A stretch of 64,000 nucleotides of DNA. Source: Oncomelania hupensis (taxonomy: Eukaryota; Mollusca; Gastropoda; Littorinimorpha; Pomatiopsidae). Positions 42,221 to 53,755 of this stretch are shown in pieces. The notes under the pieces were generated by a model. The model did no database searches. It was not told the DNA's origin and was given only the letters and a program-made list of their open reading frames with translations. The DNA lies in NCBI GenBank assembly GCA_036898135.1, contig CM072512.1:20147958-20211957 (forward strand), read 5' to 3'. The stretch's first letter is position 1; each line of letters begins with the position of its first letter. The position numbers and the translations under genes were made by a program.

Positions 42221-42352
42221 GAATGGACTGGTTGGACACTGCGCGAAACAATCAGGGTTGCTGAGGACAGGGAAAGATGGAGTACGCAGGCTAAACGATC
42301 ATCTGTGGTGCCCCTACGACGTCCGAGTTATGGGATAGGATAGGATAGCATA
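42221..42352 (+). mobile_element. RTE-like LINE copy G, 3' end
   Basis: Encodes EWTGWTLRETIRVAEDRERW and STQAKRSSVVPLRRPSYGIG, then TAG formed by the GGATAG tail. This is the C-terminus seen at 27189-27449 in opposite orientation. The tail has three GGATA-type units then decays. Upstream coding sequence is absent (5' truncation). Confidence 0.92.
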
Positions 42353-44494
42353 GGATTATCTGCCAAAGATCTAGACGAAAATGTACATCCGATAAGGTGA
42401 TTCCACGTGTCAAGAAAGGCAGTAGGTGCAGTTGATGCAGGTAAAGCACAGCAAAGGTAAGCCAGGTTTTATAAAGAAGGCGGGATTGCCCTTTTCACTG
42501 ACACCCGTTGGTTATACGGATGTATGAGTTGCCTGTCGTTGTTCTCCTGACACTCGCTTAATTATGTGCAGGAAGCTTCGGCTAACTGCCATTCTTCTCA
42601 GTCATTGCCATCTTCTGTATTCTCTGTACAAACGTTTACAAAGGCGGCTTTTCTCTATTGTGCTTATGCAGAATTCCTGTAATATAATTTTACGCCAATG
42701 CATTGTTGTAGCACTGCTGACCATATGAGCTACAACAGTCACTAGTCCCTTGCTTCCAGAATTAAATATCCTGCCTGAGTGATTAAAATATACATTATTT
42801 ACAAACCTAAACATCTATTCATCTGTCTCAGCAATATGTGAATTGAGCGGACTGGAGGCCTGTGTTTTGTTCGTATTTTAATTTTTATTTCTGTTTTCTG
42901 GGTTTTGTGGTTGCTGTCTAAAAAAAGAGCTTCTTTCCCCATTAACGCAAAAACACATGCACGACCGGCGTTGAATCTTATTAGCCTTTTATTGTCTTTT
43001 TGTGCAATCAAAGAAACACTCTTTCATGCAAACTAAGAAACGTGTTTCCTATTTCTAGTTAGCCGCAGCCAGACGTGCAATTGTTGCTGTAGCAATGTGT
43101 CTTTGTTCCTTCCTAGACGCTACGGCTTGGGGCGTCTTCTTCTATTTGTGCATTTTGGCACGCATCGGAGTTTTCTGTGCAAACAAACTCAGAACTTAAT
43201 ATCGTTACAAACACACCCTGACGCAAACATCTTAACAAGTAAAATTGTCCACCAACGAGGAGGGCTATAGAACAGACAAGACAATGTTTCAGAATGTTGG
43301 ATAACGTTGTTTTCCTCTTCTTCTTTTTTCAATAGAAATTGTATGAATCTTGCAAACTGCGTTATAGCGCAATATAGTTGGGTAAATTATAGTATATAGA
43401 ACAGTTTGATTAAAAATGTTTTTTTTTAATCTCTTACATGTTGTCTTATTAACATAGTTTCATAAATGGCACCATTTGATATATGTTGCACCAAGTATAT
43501 TATTGTAAATAAAAAACGTTAAATGTGGCATATCTGATATTGGAAAACGCTGAATTATTGTAATATTCTAAAGTTAGGTACTGAATATTTCGATGAAAAT
43601 ATGTTAAGAAAACTCCAAATTGAAAATATAATCCTAAAACTAATACGTTTAAAGTGAAAGGAAAGACGTAAACTATTAATTGGAATGCTAATTGCAAATT
43701 CAGTGCAGCAAACAAAATAAACAAACTGCGCCAAAAGAAACAAAACGTAGTTAAAGAATCAAAGCGTAAGAATAGTAAGCAGAAATAGGCATTTAGCGGT
43801 AAATAGACAACCAAGCAGATACCTAGTTTGTGACTGCAAAGGATACCACACTGTTAGCATGGAAAACCAGGTAGAAACAAAACAGGTGAAGCAGAAAAAA
43901 CATAAGATCAAACCAACAGATCGTAACTTTTGCCTAACAACTCGCGAACACAAATTGGCAGTGATGGGTTTCTGCTGTACTGCCTCTGAGGCACAGGTTT
44001 CGTGATGTAACAAACGCTTTCTGTTCTCATTCGCACTATTCTCTCTTTCCACCTGTGATGCGAGTGATTGTGAAAAAAAGTATAAAATTCAGCATAGACT
44101 AAACCCAGAAGGAAAACTCCTAACGCTTACAAGCCACTTTTATGGCTTTTATTGAGAATGGGTGGATTGCTGTAGCCGACGCTACAATAAACCTGTTACT
44201 CTCCGATAGCATTTGTGTCGCCGAAAACTGCTCACTTATATATATCCGAGCGTTAGTATTTATGTATTAATTCATTACTTCTTTATGCCGTTATTATTTA
44301 TCAAGAATTGTATTACTATTATTAATTATTGTAATTTGTTTCATAGCTGTGCAAGAACCAGTCTATGTATGTGAATGAACTCATGTGTCTGTACATTTGT
44401 AATGCTGCTGCGCTGAGGCTTAAGGAACGATGATCAATAATAAGCTTAATTATGTTAAAAGATTAATGGTGGTTTGCGTATGTGTAATTTATAC

Positions 44495-44498
<4 letters not shown>
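42353..44498. other. 2.1 kb without recognisable gene
   Basis: AT-rich. The 104- and 97-codon minus frames (43500-43814, 43759-44052) are hydrophobic or mixed with no domain. GCGCGAATTAGGCGATGAAT just past the following AAT array resembles a SINE-like end but is too short to assign. Confidence 0.5.
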
Positions 44499-44500
<2 letters not shown>

Positions 44501-44589
<89 letters not shown>

Positions 44590-44597
44590 TTTAACAA

Positions 44598-44632
<35 letters not shown>

Positions 44633-44644
44633 TACATAATAATA

Positions 44645-44715
<71 letters not shown>

Positions 44716-44723
44716 TAATAATT
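44501..44723. repeat. Interrupted (AAT)n microsatellite
   Basis: About 220 bp of AAT with TTTTAACAAAA and ACAATACATAATAA interruptions. Confidence 0.97.
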
Positions 44724-46876
44724 TATTTTTTAAGCGCGAATTAGGCGATGAATTAGGTCACGCTGTATTTGATTCTAGGTCAACTGTCTTTTACGAACCG
44801 TTTGAGAATGTTTTCGAACCGTTTGTTTACGCCGGATACTGTCCTCACTTGGTTTCATACAATTTAAGAATCCCAGAAGGCAAATGGGTTTTTGGGACGG
44901 AAAAGGGTTTATTTTTATTTTATTAAAACAAAATGTTTTAGTTGTGAGTTTGGCATGTGTGTGAGTGGGAACATTCAATCAAAATGAACAATTGTACTTC
45001 AACAACACAAAAAACAATGCCCATAGAAACATACAAAGAGATACGAGAGGGAAGGTGGAAGAAAAAAATGGAGAATATAAAAAATAAAAATTTATAAAAC
45101 GCAAAACCAAATTAAAGTATTTTTTAAGCGCTCACACGCATACACACACATACATTCACAATAATAAATATTTACACAATATAAAAATAATTATGGTAAA
45201 ATGATGGAAGATAATGTGATGAGAAAGACAGGAAAAGGTGAGATAAAAGGAGAGAGTGTTGGAGAGTGAGGTTCTTAGCATCATTTTCAATGTAAATGTA
45301 CACAACAAAGCTCAACCAACTATGGAATGAATATGGCAAGGTGAATGTTAATATAATTCCAAACAAAAGCAAAAGTACTCAATAATTATGCATTATAGAA
45401 CATAAAATGTCTTTCAAGTGGTCTCAATGAGTAAACATAGAATCTATATTTTTCAAAATACCTTTGTATGAGTTTGTGCTTTGCTACATTTGGGATCACC
45501 AACACCATCCTTTTGTGTTTGGGGGAAAGTGCATGAAGTAGCAACGCCTCAACTTTTTATTTATTTATTTATTTTTTAAACAAATCTGGCCATTTTTGTT
45601 TAAACAAATTATTGCAAAAAGGAATTTTTAAAAGTGTCAAAGTAGTTAATCCACATTTTTTCTTGTGTGCGGTAGGAATTTTGCACAGAAAAAATAGTTT
45701 GCAAATAACATGCAATTATACATAATTATCCCACTTAACTTGATTCGTCGAGAGGATAACGAAATAAAGAGTTTTCTTTGCAACTGACAGTGTTTACATT
45801 GCCACACAGTGATTCTCTCCTGCTCTGCGCTTCACTTTCACAGCCGCCACTATGACCCCTAATCAACCCATTTTCAAGGGACGCAACTCTTGGGGAAAAA
45901 AAAAAAGGCCACGCAAAATGATGGGAGTTTTCCGTCTCAGGCCTTTGGATTCAGTAATGGAGGATCAGGGCAAAAAAGCAGACTAAAAGCACTGCTGCCA
46001 AGAACCAAAACGGCCGAAACAGTATAAAAACGGTATACTAAAAAATGCCTTTCTCGCGAAAGATAAATATAACCAATAAAGTGCTCTTAAAAACACCGTA
46101 CCCGATACATTTCAAATTTCCCAATAATTCCCTGTTTAATTCCTCTCCCAGACTCCACCATTCACAATATGTACATGGCACGTTGTGCGCGCGCGCCCGT
46201 GTGTGTGTTTTAAATCAAGTCTTTGTTGTTGTTTTTGTTGTAGTAGTAGTAGTTGTTGTTGTTGTAGTTTTTAATTTTTTTTAATGCCGAATTTTGTCAC
46301 TGACCAGCGTTAAACTTACATTGTAATCGTTTGGTTTTTTTTTAATAGGTTTTCTACTTGACTTAAGGGTTGTTTGCTCGATGCATTGTTACAAACAGAG
46401 ATAAAAACTGTAGAAAGTCCGCCGTCGAGCAGGAAGCTCAAGTCATTTTGTGCATGACATTTTCGTGTAATGACGCGTGCCCTGACGCAGACGTTTTTGT
46501 GGCTCTTAGTCTTACTTGTCACGCAAGAGGGCAAGAACGGCGTTGTTTTACATCGAGTGCGCAATTACTGCAGACCTGGATGACACATTTAACACATGTA
46601 TGCACTTTATTATATACATACACCGCAACTATTCTTAACTTTTGGGGCTATGTGGAACACACGGAAAATGCATCAGCTCCCACGTCTACAGATTCCTTAA
46701 CGTTCATAGGAACGTTTGCATGGTGACAGCCATCAGAATCCTTTTCTTCGCCAACCCATACAAATACGATTTGATTCAATTACAGAATAACAACAAATTA
46801 AATAGTTCCTAATTTCTTATTCATAATAATAAATATTGCTTTGCGTGGAGCATGCATCAAGCTACAAAGTTGTTGT
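44724..46876. other. 2.15 kb without recognisable gene
   Basis: AT-rich. The 118-codon frame at 46370-46726 and the minus frame at 46316-46564 have no recognised domain. Confidence 0.5.
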
Positions 46877-46879
46877 TGC

Positions 46880-46936
<57 letters not shown>

Positions 46937-46985
46937 TATTACTATTATTATTAGGCCTACTATTATTAGTATTACTATTATTATT
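46877..46985. repeat. (ATT)n microsatellite
   Basis: About 108 bp of ATT with a few ACT and AGG interruptions. It gives a leucine-only frame that is not a gene. Confidence 0.97.
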
Positions 46986-47317
46986 GTTGGTTGTTTTTAA
47001 TAGCGCTTACGAACCAACCAGTTGCGATACTATTTCCCTATAAATGGATTACTACAGAAACCTGAACGAAAATAAGAGGCATAAGATTTTAAAAATAAGA
47101 TATAAAATTAAATAAATCGAGAGCAGTTGAATTTGTTTAACTTACTTTGTAATAATGAGAAACACTATCGTACAGTTTTGAAAACTAGTAGTAGTCTCTG
47201 TTTTATTCGATTACTTATTTTGCGCGTTTTGCCGATCCGAAGATCTAGGCTTTTTGAAGCTGCGGCATTGTGTCCCTAGAAGATATGCATAAATTCCTTG
47301 CATGATGTGAGATCCTA
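46986..47317. other. No gene seen
   Basis: AT-rich spacer before the GA tract. Confidence 0.45.
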
Positions 47318-47603
<286 letters not shown>

Positions 47604-47640
47604 GACTTAGACTTAGACGTTTTATTGAATAAACACAAAA

Positions 47641-48208
47641 CAGGTTCATTTCAATGGGAAGGATGGGGTGGGAGATTCAGCGCGATCATGTGAAATCAGA
47701 TTAAAAATGACAACATATGCAATACAAATAAAATTACCAACAATACAAACCTAATGTTTCTGTACATTCCATATTCAAAAGCTTACAGAAATAACGAAAT
47801 TTGATGCAAAATCCAAGAAAAAAGAAATACACACCAGAAAGAAGACTACAAAATTCCAATCTTAGAACTATACAAGACTACAAATTTCAGCACAAATGCA
47901 AAAGGAGATTTACCAGTCCGAATGCTTTGTCTCTCTTTCACCATCATTCATTCTCATTTATTATATCCATCTACTCTTCGTCAATTCTAGCTCTCGTCTT
48001 CATTCTGTCACCCCCTCTCGTTACATAATCCACAGGATTTTTTTTAACCTTATATGCCCATCCATCTTTATAATCTAATACTCCTCTCTCCGCTACAAAT
48101 TTAATACGCCTGTTCCAACTTTCAAATTTCAATACGTTCAAAATACAAACAAGAAACGTCATAAAAAGCAAAAATTCCTGCCAAGATTCTGTTCAATCCA
48201 AAACAACT
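47641..48208 (-). other. 3' UTR of the 2A-LINE
   Basis: About 570 bp between the ORF2 stop (TAG-type at 48209) and the tail. No open frame in the element sense. AATAAA on the minus strand lies near 47620-47632, just before the hexanucleotide tail. Confidence 0.7.
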
Positions 48209-51200
48209 CTACTGTAACTCTGCTCTCTTTCTGAATGCTTTATACAAAAACCTGGACAGCTCGCACACATTTGTTTGATCATCATCACTCATAATTCCAG
48301 AAATGTCAAAACCAGTATCTTTGTACTTTTCAAATATTGGTGACTCATTCCTTAATTCTTCGTATGCGGGACAAGCGAACAAGAAGTGAGGCTCATCTTC
48401 CACATCGTCTTTGCATACTGGACACATCAGCTGTTGTGGTGTTACTCCTGACCTGTATCTTCGTCTGTGTGTGTTGATCGGCGAGATGCCGAACCTGAAC
48501 TGGACATAGGCAATTTTAAAGCATCGTAGCTGGTGACAGTCTACATAATGTTCCAGTTTAAACACCCTCTTGAACTGAGCATAGTACTCAAAGCGCTCGC
48601 TAGAAAAAAGTTTGAGTTCCCAGTCACTTTTGAATCGATTTAAAAGTCTTTCTTTCAAGGAAGCCAAAAACGACTTGACGTCACCAACACTTTGCTGTTG
48701 CCATGCTTCAACAAAACCATTGTCTAAAAACAAATTCTTCAAGTGAAAAACCCAGCATTTCTTACCAGAGTCACACATTGCACAAAGCATCAAATACGCT
48801 TTACGGGGAAGCCTCTCTGACGACATTGTAATTAATCGCAGCCAATATTTAACTGCTCTTAGTGTGGAGTTGACGTACAGTGGGTACCTACCCAAATCAC
48901 CATACACCATTTTGTTGGGCGTTTGATGACCTACATGAAGGAATCGCTTGCATGCAAATAAATGCACTTTTTCTATAACTCCGAATTGATGGATACCCCA
49001 CACCTCCGAGCCATACAGCAAAATTGGCATCACTTGAGCATCAAAAAGTTTAAATAAAATGCTGCTGGATACGTCTCCAAGCCTGGATAAACAAGTAAGT
49101 ATTCTGGAAGCCCGTATTTTACCTTTCGTAGCCAGCTCACCAACAGCTTGAGTTAATGATAGCTTGGTGGTAAAATGTAACCCTAAGTACTTGTAGCTGT
49201 TGACTACTTCAATGGCTTCATTTCCGTACCACCACTGCTCTTTCTCTGCTAGAAAACCCCCCTTTCGGAAGACAATTATTTTTGTTTTGGATAAGTTAAC
49301 TTCCATACTAAAATTGTCTGCAAAATCTTTAAGAATATTAATTTGTTTTTGAAGTCCTGCAACTGAGTATGACGTCAACGCAACATCATCTGCGAATAAA
49401 ATAATTAAAATCTGGATGAAGTCTGGGGAAAGCTGTACACCATGTATACCTTTGTGAGCGATTTCAAGGGCTAATTCATTTATTAAAAATGAGAATAAAG
49501 TGGGAGATAACACACATCCTTGTCTAACGCCACTGGGACACTCAAAAAACTCGGTTAAGCCGTCTGCACAACGTACGCATGCGCGAACTGACTTGTATAT
49601 ACTTTGAAGGATATGCAACATTTTTCCTCCCACACCAGACTTTCTTAAGGAATTCCACAAAACCGCTCTGTTGACACAGTCAAATGCCTTGCGAAAGTCT
49701 ACGAAACACACATAAATTTTACCAGATCTTCTGAGTAAGTATTTTTGTACTATTGCGTACAATACAAAAATATTGTCGACTGTGGAATAGCCTCTCCGGA
49801 AACCACTTTGCGTTTCTTCAATTTTAACGTTAGTCTCAGCCCAGTCAGATAACCGTTTGTTGAGTATGTGAGAGAAGACCTTTCCTAAAATACTGAGCAG
49901 AGACACTCCTCTGTAATTGTCCGGATTGTCTATGTTTCCGCTTTTGTGGATAGGCACAACAATGGCACCTGTCCAGGCGCTTGGATAATTTCCTGAGTCA
50001 AAAATACGGTTGAATAACTCCACAAGAAAAGATAGTGTCTGCGACACTGAAGTTTTAAGCATACCAGCAAGAACATCGTCAGGCCCCGGAGACTTATTCA
50101 GATTTACATGCCTGATTGCTGAAAGAATTTCCTGAGCACTAATGGGACAGTCAAGATATTCCACACTTTGTGGCTCCGGCCAAGTTTCAGCGTCCTCAGC
50201 TATAGTCGTTGAACGTTCCGAACCGGAATTAAAGACTTGTTTAAAATGTGTGAGCCATTCCTCCGCATTTATGTTTGGGCATTTGAGTGATGTTTGACAA
50301 ATTGATCTGACTTCACTCCAAAACATCTTGGAGTCGTTCGCTTTAGCAGTTAAATTAGAAAGCTTTTTGCGATTGAATTCCTGCCTTTTGGTCTTCAATA
50401 AAAATCTGTATGATTTCCTGCACTCAACATACTGAAGTCTATGAGCAGTTTTCGTTTGTTCACACTGAGACCTTCGAAACAGTCTCCACCATCTACGTGT
50501 GTCTCTCTTAGCAGTCCTACATTCAACATCATACCATTTGCTTTGACGCGGGCCTGTGTATATTTTGCGTTTCATGCATTCCGAAGCTTGCAGAAGACCC
50601 AAGTTGAAACGGTCAACGGCTGCGTCTATAGACTCATTCAACAATACTGTGGCTTCGACGATTGCCGATTCAAATTTCGTTTCCTTAATGGCTTTCTCAA
50701 ATAAAGGTTGTTTGGTCTCATCCCATAAGAGCTTTTCTGCAAAATGTGACTTAACAATTGGGTCACAGATTTTATTCTGAAAAAAGGTAAGTGCAACAGG
50801 CAAGTGCTTAGATTCGAATCTCTCTTGCACTTCTAGTTTAAGATCTCCAATGAGTTCCTTAGATGCGATAAAGTAATCTACGGTGCTACACCCTGACGAG
50901 CAAACATAGGTAAAACTGCCTTTTTCATCACCATGACATATACCGTTGAGAATGCTAATATTGCAAGTAGCGCAAATCTCCAGGAGCAGCCTACCAAACA
51001 TGTTTACTGTTCTGTCTTCTGACTGTCGTGAGCTATAGAGATCTGATTGTGCAATTGCCTGAATGTCGTCATAGTCTGCGTTATGGTCTGCCATGTTGAA
51101 ACTGCCAGTTCTAGAGTTAAAATCTCCGCTTAATAAATAATAACAAGAGTCCTGAAAGTCTTCTTTGTAATTGAGAAGGCACTGTTCAACAACACTCAAT

Positions 51201-51712
51201 GTGGATGTGACTATTACCTTGTCCTGCTGATAATACGGCGAATCATACGGACAGACATAAACCCCGCAAAATATTACGTCTTTGTCACTCGAAAACATCC
51301 TCTTATCCAGTCTCAGCCAGATCGTATTGTCTTGGGTATGGTCCAGCACCCGAACCTGATTCTCAAATGATCGCTTTACTAACACCATAACTCCGCCACA
51401 ACAACGACCATGCTGTGACAGTTTGATAGCCGGACTGATGAATTGGACGTAGTCCGGGAAGCAGTCAAGCGGATTCTTAAACTGAAGAAAAGTCTCGGTG
51501 AAACACACAATATCAAAACTTTGTACGTAGTTAATAAAATTCGCGTCTCCTAATTTTCGACATAAACCTTCTATGTTCCAGTTAAGTATACACAGAGGTT
51601 TACGGGTTGTTTGATACGCGGCACTAGAATCTGTATTTATGTTAACTGTAACCCGAGAATCTGTCGCTAGCCCACCACCACCAACCGAAACAATGTTGAC
51701 AGTGTCCTGACG
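48209..51712 (-). CDS. 2A-LINE ORF2: endonuclease-reverse transcriptase
   Basis: Open from the codon after the ORF1 stop (TGA at 51713-51715) to 48209. No ATG precedes the endonuclease: the domain starts with CILNWNIEGLCRKLGDANF about 44 codons in. Numbering from the GTG at 51508: FTET (E5), SGDFN (D129), STVDYF (D211), SKH at 233-235, RT FVDFRKAFD (D604), VRQGCVLSPTLF, FADD at 705-708, and C-terminal C1029-x2-C1032-x8-H1041-x4-C1046. The family nicks DNA and copies its RNA at the target. Odd points: Lys in place of Asp in the SDH box; reading frame identical to ORF1. Confidence 0.95.
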   Translation of the reverse strand, partial: RQDTVNIVSVGGGGLATDSRVTVNINTDSSAAYQTTRKPLCILNWNIEGLCRKLGDANFINYVQSFDIVCFTETFLQFKNPLDCFPDYVQFISPAIKLSQHGRCCGGVMVLVKRSFENQVRVLDHTQDNTIWLRLDKRMFSSDKDVIFCGVYVCPYDSPYYQQDKVIVTSTLSVVEQCLLNYKEDFQDSCYYLLSGDFNSRTGSFNMADHNADYDDIQAIAQSDLYSSRQSEDRTVNMFGRLLLEICATCNISILNGICHGDEKGSFTYVCSSGCSTVDYFIASKELIGDLKLEVQERFESKHLPVALTFFQNKICDPIVKSHFAEKLLWDETKQPLFEKAIKETKFESAIVEATVLLNESIDAAVDRFNLGLLQASECMKRKIYTGPRQSKWYDVECRTAKRDTRRWWRLFRRSQCEQTKTAHRLQYVECRKSYRFLLKTKRQEFNRKKLSNLTAKANDSKMFWSEVRSICQTSLKCPNINAEEWLTHFKQVFNSGSERSTTIAEDAETWPEPQSVEYLDCPISAQEILSAIRHVNLNKSPGPDDVLAGMLKTSVSQTLSFLVELFNRIFDSGNYPSAWTGAIVVPIHKSGNIDNPDNYRGVSLLSILGKVFSHILNKRLSDWAETNVKIEETQSGFRRGYSTVDNIFVLYAIVQKYLLRRSGKIYVCFVDFRKAFDCVNRAVLWNSLRKSGVGGKMLHILQSIYKSVRACVRCADGLTEFFECPSGVRQGCVLSPTLFSFLINELALEIAHKGIHGVQLSPDFIQILIILFADDVALTSYSVAGLQKQINILKDFADNFSMEVNLSKTKIIVFRKGGFLAEKEQWWYGNEAIEVVNSYKYLGLHFTTKLSLTQAVGELATKGKIRASRILTCLSRLGDVSSSILFKLFDAQVMPILLYGSEVWGIHQFGVIEKVHLFACKRFLHVGHQTPNKMVYGDLGRYPLYVNSTLRAVKYWLRLITMSSERLPRKAYLMLCAMCDSGKKCWVFHLKNLFLDNGFVEAWQQQSVGDVKSFLASLKERLLNRFKSDWELKLFSSERFEYYAQFKRVFKLEHYVDCHQLRCFKIAYVQFRFGISPINTHRRRYRSGVTPQQLMCPVCKDDVEDEPHFLFACPAYEELRNESPIFEKYKDTGFDISGIMSDDDQTNVCELSRFLYKAFRKRAELQ

Positions 51713-52813
51713 TCATTGTGTTTCGTGAGTCTCAGGGTTGTCATCAGAAGTCAGAGGTCGTCGTTCATCGTGAGGAATGTTGTTAAAGTACGAATTGATC
51801 GACTTCATTTGCAGACGAGTACGTGGTCGATGCGGAAATCTCGTACCATGCCCCCCTCCTTCGGACGATGACAGTGACGCCGCGCAAGAGATCTCACAGC
51901 CACTCACTGGAGTACCGCGCCCAAATCCACGCAAAGCAGATCCCCCGCTACCGCCGCCCAGAACAACTCCGTTCTTTTCCTCATCCTCATCGGTGTCAGG
52001 TGTGCATCCTGTCGAAGCCCCTCGCCCAGCAGATCTAGGTGTGCGTCGATCGGTTTCCACATCCTCCCCATTCATGGCCTCATCGATCCTCTGCACCACG
52101 CCATCGACTACAAGGTTTCTGTTTACACCATCCAAACAAGCATCGATGTTATCATGTATGTCGTCATTGTCGTGCCTTTCCTTTTGCTTGTTTGTGTTGT
52201 ATATATTGTCATTCCCTCGTCGTCGCTCTTTTTGTACTAGCCTTGTGCCTCGGTAGTAGGCTATGAAACCATCATCCCACAAGGATTTAAGCTTGGTTCG
52301 CTGGCATTTTGTCAGATCATCGTCCATTCTGATGTCCACGTCTCTCAGCCGTTGCCTCATTGCTTTGCTTGAGATCAAATTGCGTTTGTCTGTGTTCCTC
52401 ACCAGTTTGGCCAGTAGAGGTCGAGGTCTTGAAGTCTTCGGGTCTTTTTTACCCAGCCGATACGCAAACGAGATGTCACCAACCTTCCATGTTTTCAGTG
52501 ATTGGTATTTATTCAGTGTCTTCACAATAGTGCAAACACAGTCCTCCGTTTCTTTTCCATTAGCTTCAGCAACTCCGTACATAATGATATTATCACGCCG
52601 TGACAGGATACTGTGGTTTTCGATTTCCTCCCTCAGTTTCTCCACTTCACCTTCCAGGTTGTCTGTCCTGCCTCTGACCGCGTCGATCTCCCCTTGCTTC
52701 TGTTTGAGCTCGTCCTTCAGAGTGTCCATCGACGACGACAACGACTTCATGTTTCCCGACAGAGACTGTATTTTCCTGTGACATGGCTGACATTTGCGCG
52801 GACAGCGAGGCAC
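51713..52813 (-). CDS. 2A-LINE ORF1: RNA-binding-type protein
   Basis: 366-codon frame ending ETHETQ-TGA. A coiled coil (about residues 15-65; SSSMDTLKDELKQKQGEIDA) precedes an RRM-like core with RRDNIIMYGV, ISFAYRLGKKDP, RPRPLLAKLVRN and DDDLTKCQRTKLKSLW, the layout of LINE ORF1 nucleic-acid chaperones. The C-terminal third is Gly/Ser/Asp-rich and low complexity. Its apparent Met start is an artefact: upstream coding continuity lies in the frame of the 2A leader and is lost by a one-base shift around 52771-52813. Confidence 0.88.
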   Translation of the reverse strand: MPRCPRKCQPCHRKIQSLSGNMKSLSSSMDTLKDELKQKQGEIDAVRGRTDNLEGEVEKLREEIENHSILSRRDNIIMYGVAEANGKETEDCVCTIVKTLNKYQSLKTWKVGDISFAYRLGKKDPKTSRPRPLLAKLVRNTDKRNLISSKAMRQRLRDVDIRMDDDLTKCQRTKLKSLWDDGFIAYYRGTRLVQKERRRGNDNIYNTNKQKERHDNDDIHDNIDACLDGVNRNLVVDGVVQRIDEAMNGEDVETDRRTPRSAGRGASTGCTPDTDEDEEKNGVVLGGGSGGSALRGFGRGTPVSGCEISCAASLSSSEGGGHGTRFPHRPRTRLQMKSINSYFNNIPHDERRPLTSDDNPETHETQ

Positions 52814-53090
52814 CCAATTCTCTTATTAGCTCGTTGGTAAGTTGGCCGGTAGGTCCTGGATTTAACTCTATGTCACCACCCAACAACAGCCACTCACGTG
52901 ACGACGGATTAGTATACTTTGTGTTTGTCAGTGAGGAATTCGTTTCTTGGAAACCGTGACAAATAGTACTGGTGACGTAAATGATCGTGCTTAATTGAAT
53001 TGCCAGCATTATACACAGCAACAGAGGGCCAAGTTGCAACCATCCAAATTTTACTACACAGAGTATTGTCTGTTGAGGCCTACGATACAT
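52647..53090 (-). CDS. Leader with hydrophobic segment and 2A (StopGo) motif
   Basis: Frame starting MYRRPQQTIL. Residues 14-40 (KFGWLQLGPLLLCIMLAIQL and on) form one strongly hydrophobic segment. SREWLLLGGDIELNPGP follows at 64-80, containing the canonical D(V/I)ExNPG|P 2A consensus with the expected break between G79 and P80 (motif at 52851-52877). The proper protein continues with TGQLTNELIRELGASLSAQM and then shifts to the ORF1 frame; the rest of this frame (to 52647) is out-of-frame text. N-terminal 2A sequences that act in translation recoding and as signal sequences are published for some invertebrate APE-type LINEs. Confidence 0.88.
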   Translation of the reverse strand: MYRRPQQTILCVVKFGWLQLGPLLLCIMLAIQLSTIIYVTSTICHGFQETNSSLTNTKYTNPSSREWLLLGGDIELNPGPTGQLTNELIRELGASLSAQMSAMSQENTVSVGKHEVVVVVDGHSEGRAQTEARGDRRGQRQDRQPGR

Positions 53091-53755
53091 GCAGCATACA
53101 GCGGCCGCAATTCAAACCAAGAATTAATTGTTTCATGCAGTGAGTGAAGTCTCATTGTGTTGATATAATTAATTTTATCCGCTTGGCAATCAGTCACAAT
53201 AACACAGTTCCACTTGTCGTTGTACTGCGTATCGCACGTGCCGCACACCACCATCACTATCACCCCCCACCAACAGTGACCGCATAGTACTGAGAGGCCA
53301 GCATACTTTCAGTGCGCGTGTACTGTACTTTCTCCAAAATTCCGCTCTGTTGTACATGAAATGTATGTAAGTCCAGTTGAAGTCCACATTTTATCCGAAA
53401 TGTGTATCTTGTGTTGCCGGCATAATGATGGTCAGCAGGTGCTCAGCACGTCTCCTTCAATGTAGATCTTTGCTTATCCCACAATACAGTAGAAAGTCTC
53501 AAGTTTCCCTTTGTGAAGTCTATGGCTGAGCTGCCATTTAATGTCCAAAGTCAACATTCCTCTCAGATTCAGAAGAAATGTGCAGTACTTTAAATATTAC
53601 GATAAAAACAAAGGTAACTTTTTGTTGCATACAAGACTAACACCCCAACATAGTTAGTCCAACGTTGATGACTACTGATACTGTGATACGCAGTAATCAC
53701 ACTCAATGCGGGAGAGCTCAGCTATCGATGTTTACAGTTCGGTGGCCAGGCGCTG

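Noticed and set aside
52263..52781. 172-codon + strand frame (and 51777-52256)
   Set aside because: Antisense shadow of the LINE ORF1, which has clear coiled-coil and RRM-like features on the minus strand.
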